From: Prevotellaceae bacterium
GTDB taxonomy: Bacteria > Bacteroidota > Bacteroidia > Bacteroidales > UBA932
Length of the DNA: 5,693 bases
Reading direction: 5' to 3'
NCBI GenBank assembly: GCA_031259225.1
Contig: JAIRLT010000041.1
Span: forward strand, 1-5,693
Part shown: positions 5,331 through 5,693 of the stretch, one piece after another
Position numbering within the stretch: position 1 is the stretch's first letter
Layout of the letters: every line of letters begins with the position of its first letter
Notes under the pieces: model-generated
Databases searched by the model: none
Told to the model about the DNA's origin: nothing
What the model saw: only the letters and a program-made list of their open reading frames with translations
Made by a program: the position numbers and the translations under genes

Positions 5331-5546
5331 AGGATCAGGTAGGGATGCCTACCTAAGGCTGGTCGGGTACCCCAGAGTATAGCGTCAATATACCGCTCGA
5401 TACACAGGCAGTGAACAGGGCGGTACACAGGCAGTGAACAACTCGGTACACAGGCAGTGAACAGCCCGCTTACGGTGTGGGCGAGGGAGCGACCAGCCGG
5501 AGGAGCAACTTATACAGGAGGATGCGGGGGTTTCTCCCCGTGCGCC
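5331..5546. other. G+C-rich, repeat-bearing element, candidate structured RNA
   Basis: This stretch has no credible reading frame, yet by hand count about 58% of 5341-5520 is G+C, against about 17% in 841-900. It holds a perfect seven-bp hairpin (AGGTAGG 5337-5343, loop GATG, CCTACCT 5348-5354). A nine-bp long-range pair, GGCTGGTCG (5357-5365) with CGACCAGCC (5490-5498), encloses GTATA/TATAC (5377-5381 with 5389-5393) and the three 23-bp repeats. A CGGGG/CCCCG hairpin (5525-5529 with 5536-5540) lies next to the trkH stop. If transcribed from trkH it would be that gene's 3' UTR. I do not recognise it as a known RNA family. It could instead be a repetitive mobile element. Confidence 0.5.
5398..5466. 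repeat. Three 23-bp tandem repeats (TACACAGGCAGTGAACA)
   Basis: CGRTACACAGGCAGTGAACA is followed by three variable bases (GGG, ACT, GCC), and this 23-bp unit occurs three times. The 17-base part TACACAGGCAGTGAACA is identical in all copies (5401-5417, 5424-5440, 5447-5463). The period is not a multiple of three, so a coding repeat is unlikely. CCGCTC before the first copy (5393-5398) can pair with GGGCGG after it (5418-5423, one G-T pair), which would put the conserved segment in a hairpin loop. Confidence 0.9.
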
Positions 5547-5693
5547 TTACCGCCAGCTTTTCACGAAGAGGAAGAGGAGTAAGGCATAAATCTCCAAACG
5601 ACCGAGCAACATTTCAAAGGTTAAAACCAGCTTGCCGAGCGCATGGATGCCGTCATAATTCCCGGATGACCCTGCTTCCCCGAAGCCGGGTCC
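5547..5693 (-). CDS. trkH: TrkH-type potassium uptake protein, C-terminal end (enters from the right edge)
   Basis: Only the last 48 codons and the TAA stop (5549-5547) are in the window. They begin GPGFGEAGSSGNYDG, which fits the fourth pore loop and selectivity-filter segment of TrkH/KtrB potassium transporters. They continue with FEMLLGRLEIYALLLFLF, the conserved last membrane helix (MLLGRLE is typical of TrkH), and end in VKSWR. TrkH is the inner-membrane pore of a K+ uptake system and works with the cytoplasmic NAD-binding protein TrkA. No trkA is visible here; it may lie outside the window. TrkH and KtrB cannot be told apart from this fragment with full certainty. Confidence 0.85.
   Translation of the reverse strand, partial: GPGFGEAGSSGNYDGIHALGKLVLTFEMLLGRLEIYALLLFLFVKSWR

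Noticed and set aside
5398..5466. CRISPR array (part of the unit resembles the start of type I-F repeats)
   Set aside because: The gaps between identical segments are only about six bases, far too short for spacers, there are only three copies, and no cas gene is present.
5525..5540. CGGGG/CCCCG hairpin as trkH terminator
   Set aside because: The stem is only five bp and no U-tract follows it on the minus strand, so it is kept only as part of the structured element.

Overview
The window reads as a piece of a Bacteroidota (Bacteroidales-type) chromosome. Three things point there: promoter candidates fitting the phylum's TTTG / TAnnTTTG pattern, almost no Shine-Dalgarno sequences before the main genes, and a pair of exported thioredoxin-fold proteins of the DUF4369-TlpA kind typical of this phylum. 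Coding DNA is roughly half G+C and most intergenic DNA is very A+T-rich. All genes lie on the minus strand, so transcription runs from right to left.

Reading in the direction of transcription, the right edge holds the last 48 codons of a TrkH-type potassium uptake membrane protein (5547-5693). About 520 bases without a protein gene follow. The half next to trkH is unusually G+C-rich, carries three 23-bp tandem repeats inside a long-range inverted repeat, and looks like a structured RNA or mobile repeat. The other half is a modular array of A+T-rich heptamers, G+C-rich palindromic cores and a five-copy 17-bp tandem array.

A promoter at 5053-5084 then drives a likely three-gene operon. It contains two tandem paralogous periplasmic TlpA-like thioredoxin proteins (3547-5028 with CGHC, 2035-3480 with CGTC). 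A DEDDh 3'-5' exonuclease with an ExoX-type C-terminal domain (1271-2038) is joined to them by a GTGA stop/start overlap. A second copy of the heptamer/G+C-core repeat sits between the two thioredoxin genes and supplies the stop codon of the first.

Beyond the exonuclease lies a tRNA-Lys(UUU) gene with encoded CCA, its own promoter and a strong intrinsic terminator. The next 630 bases contain no large gene. They hold a good orphan promoter, a 101-nt multi-segment inverted repeat overlapping a 13-codon mini-ORF with a GGAG ribosome-binding site, and a short repeat cluster. The left edge is the first 164 codons of a secreted protein of unknown function that runs off the window.

The genes themselves are mostly ordinary. 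The unexplained signals are the structured G+C-rich element beside trkH, the modular heptamer repeat family, and the inverted-repeat/mini-ORF leader before the secreted protein.
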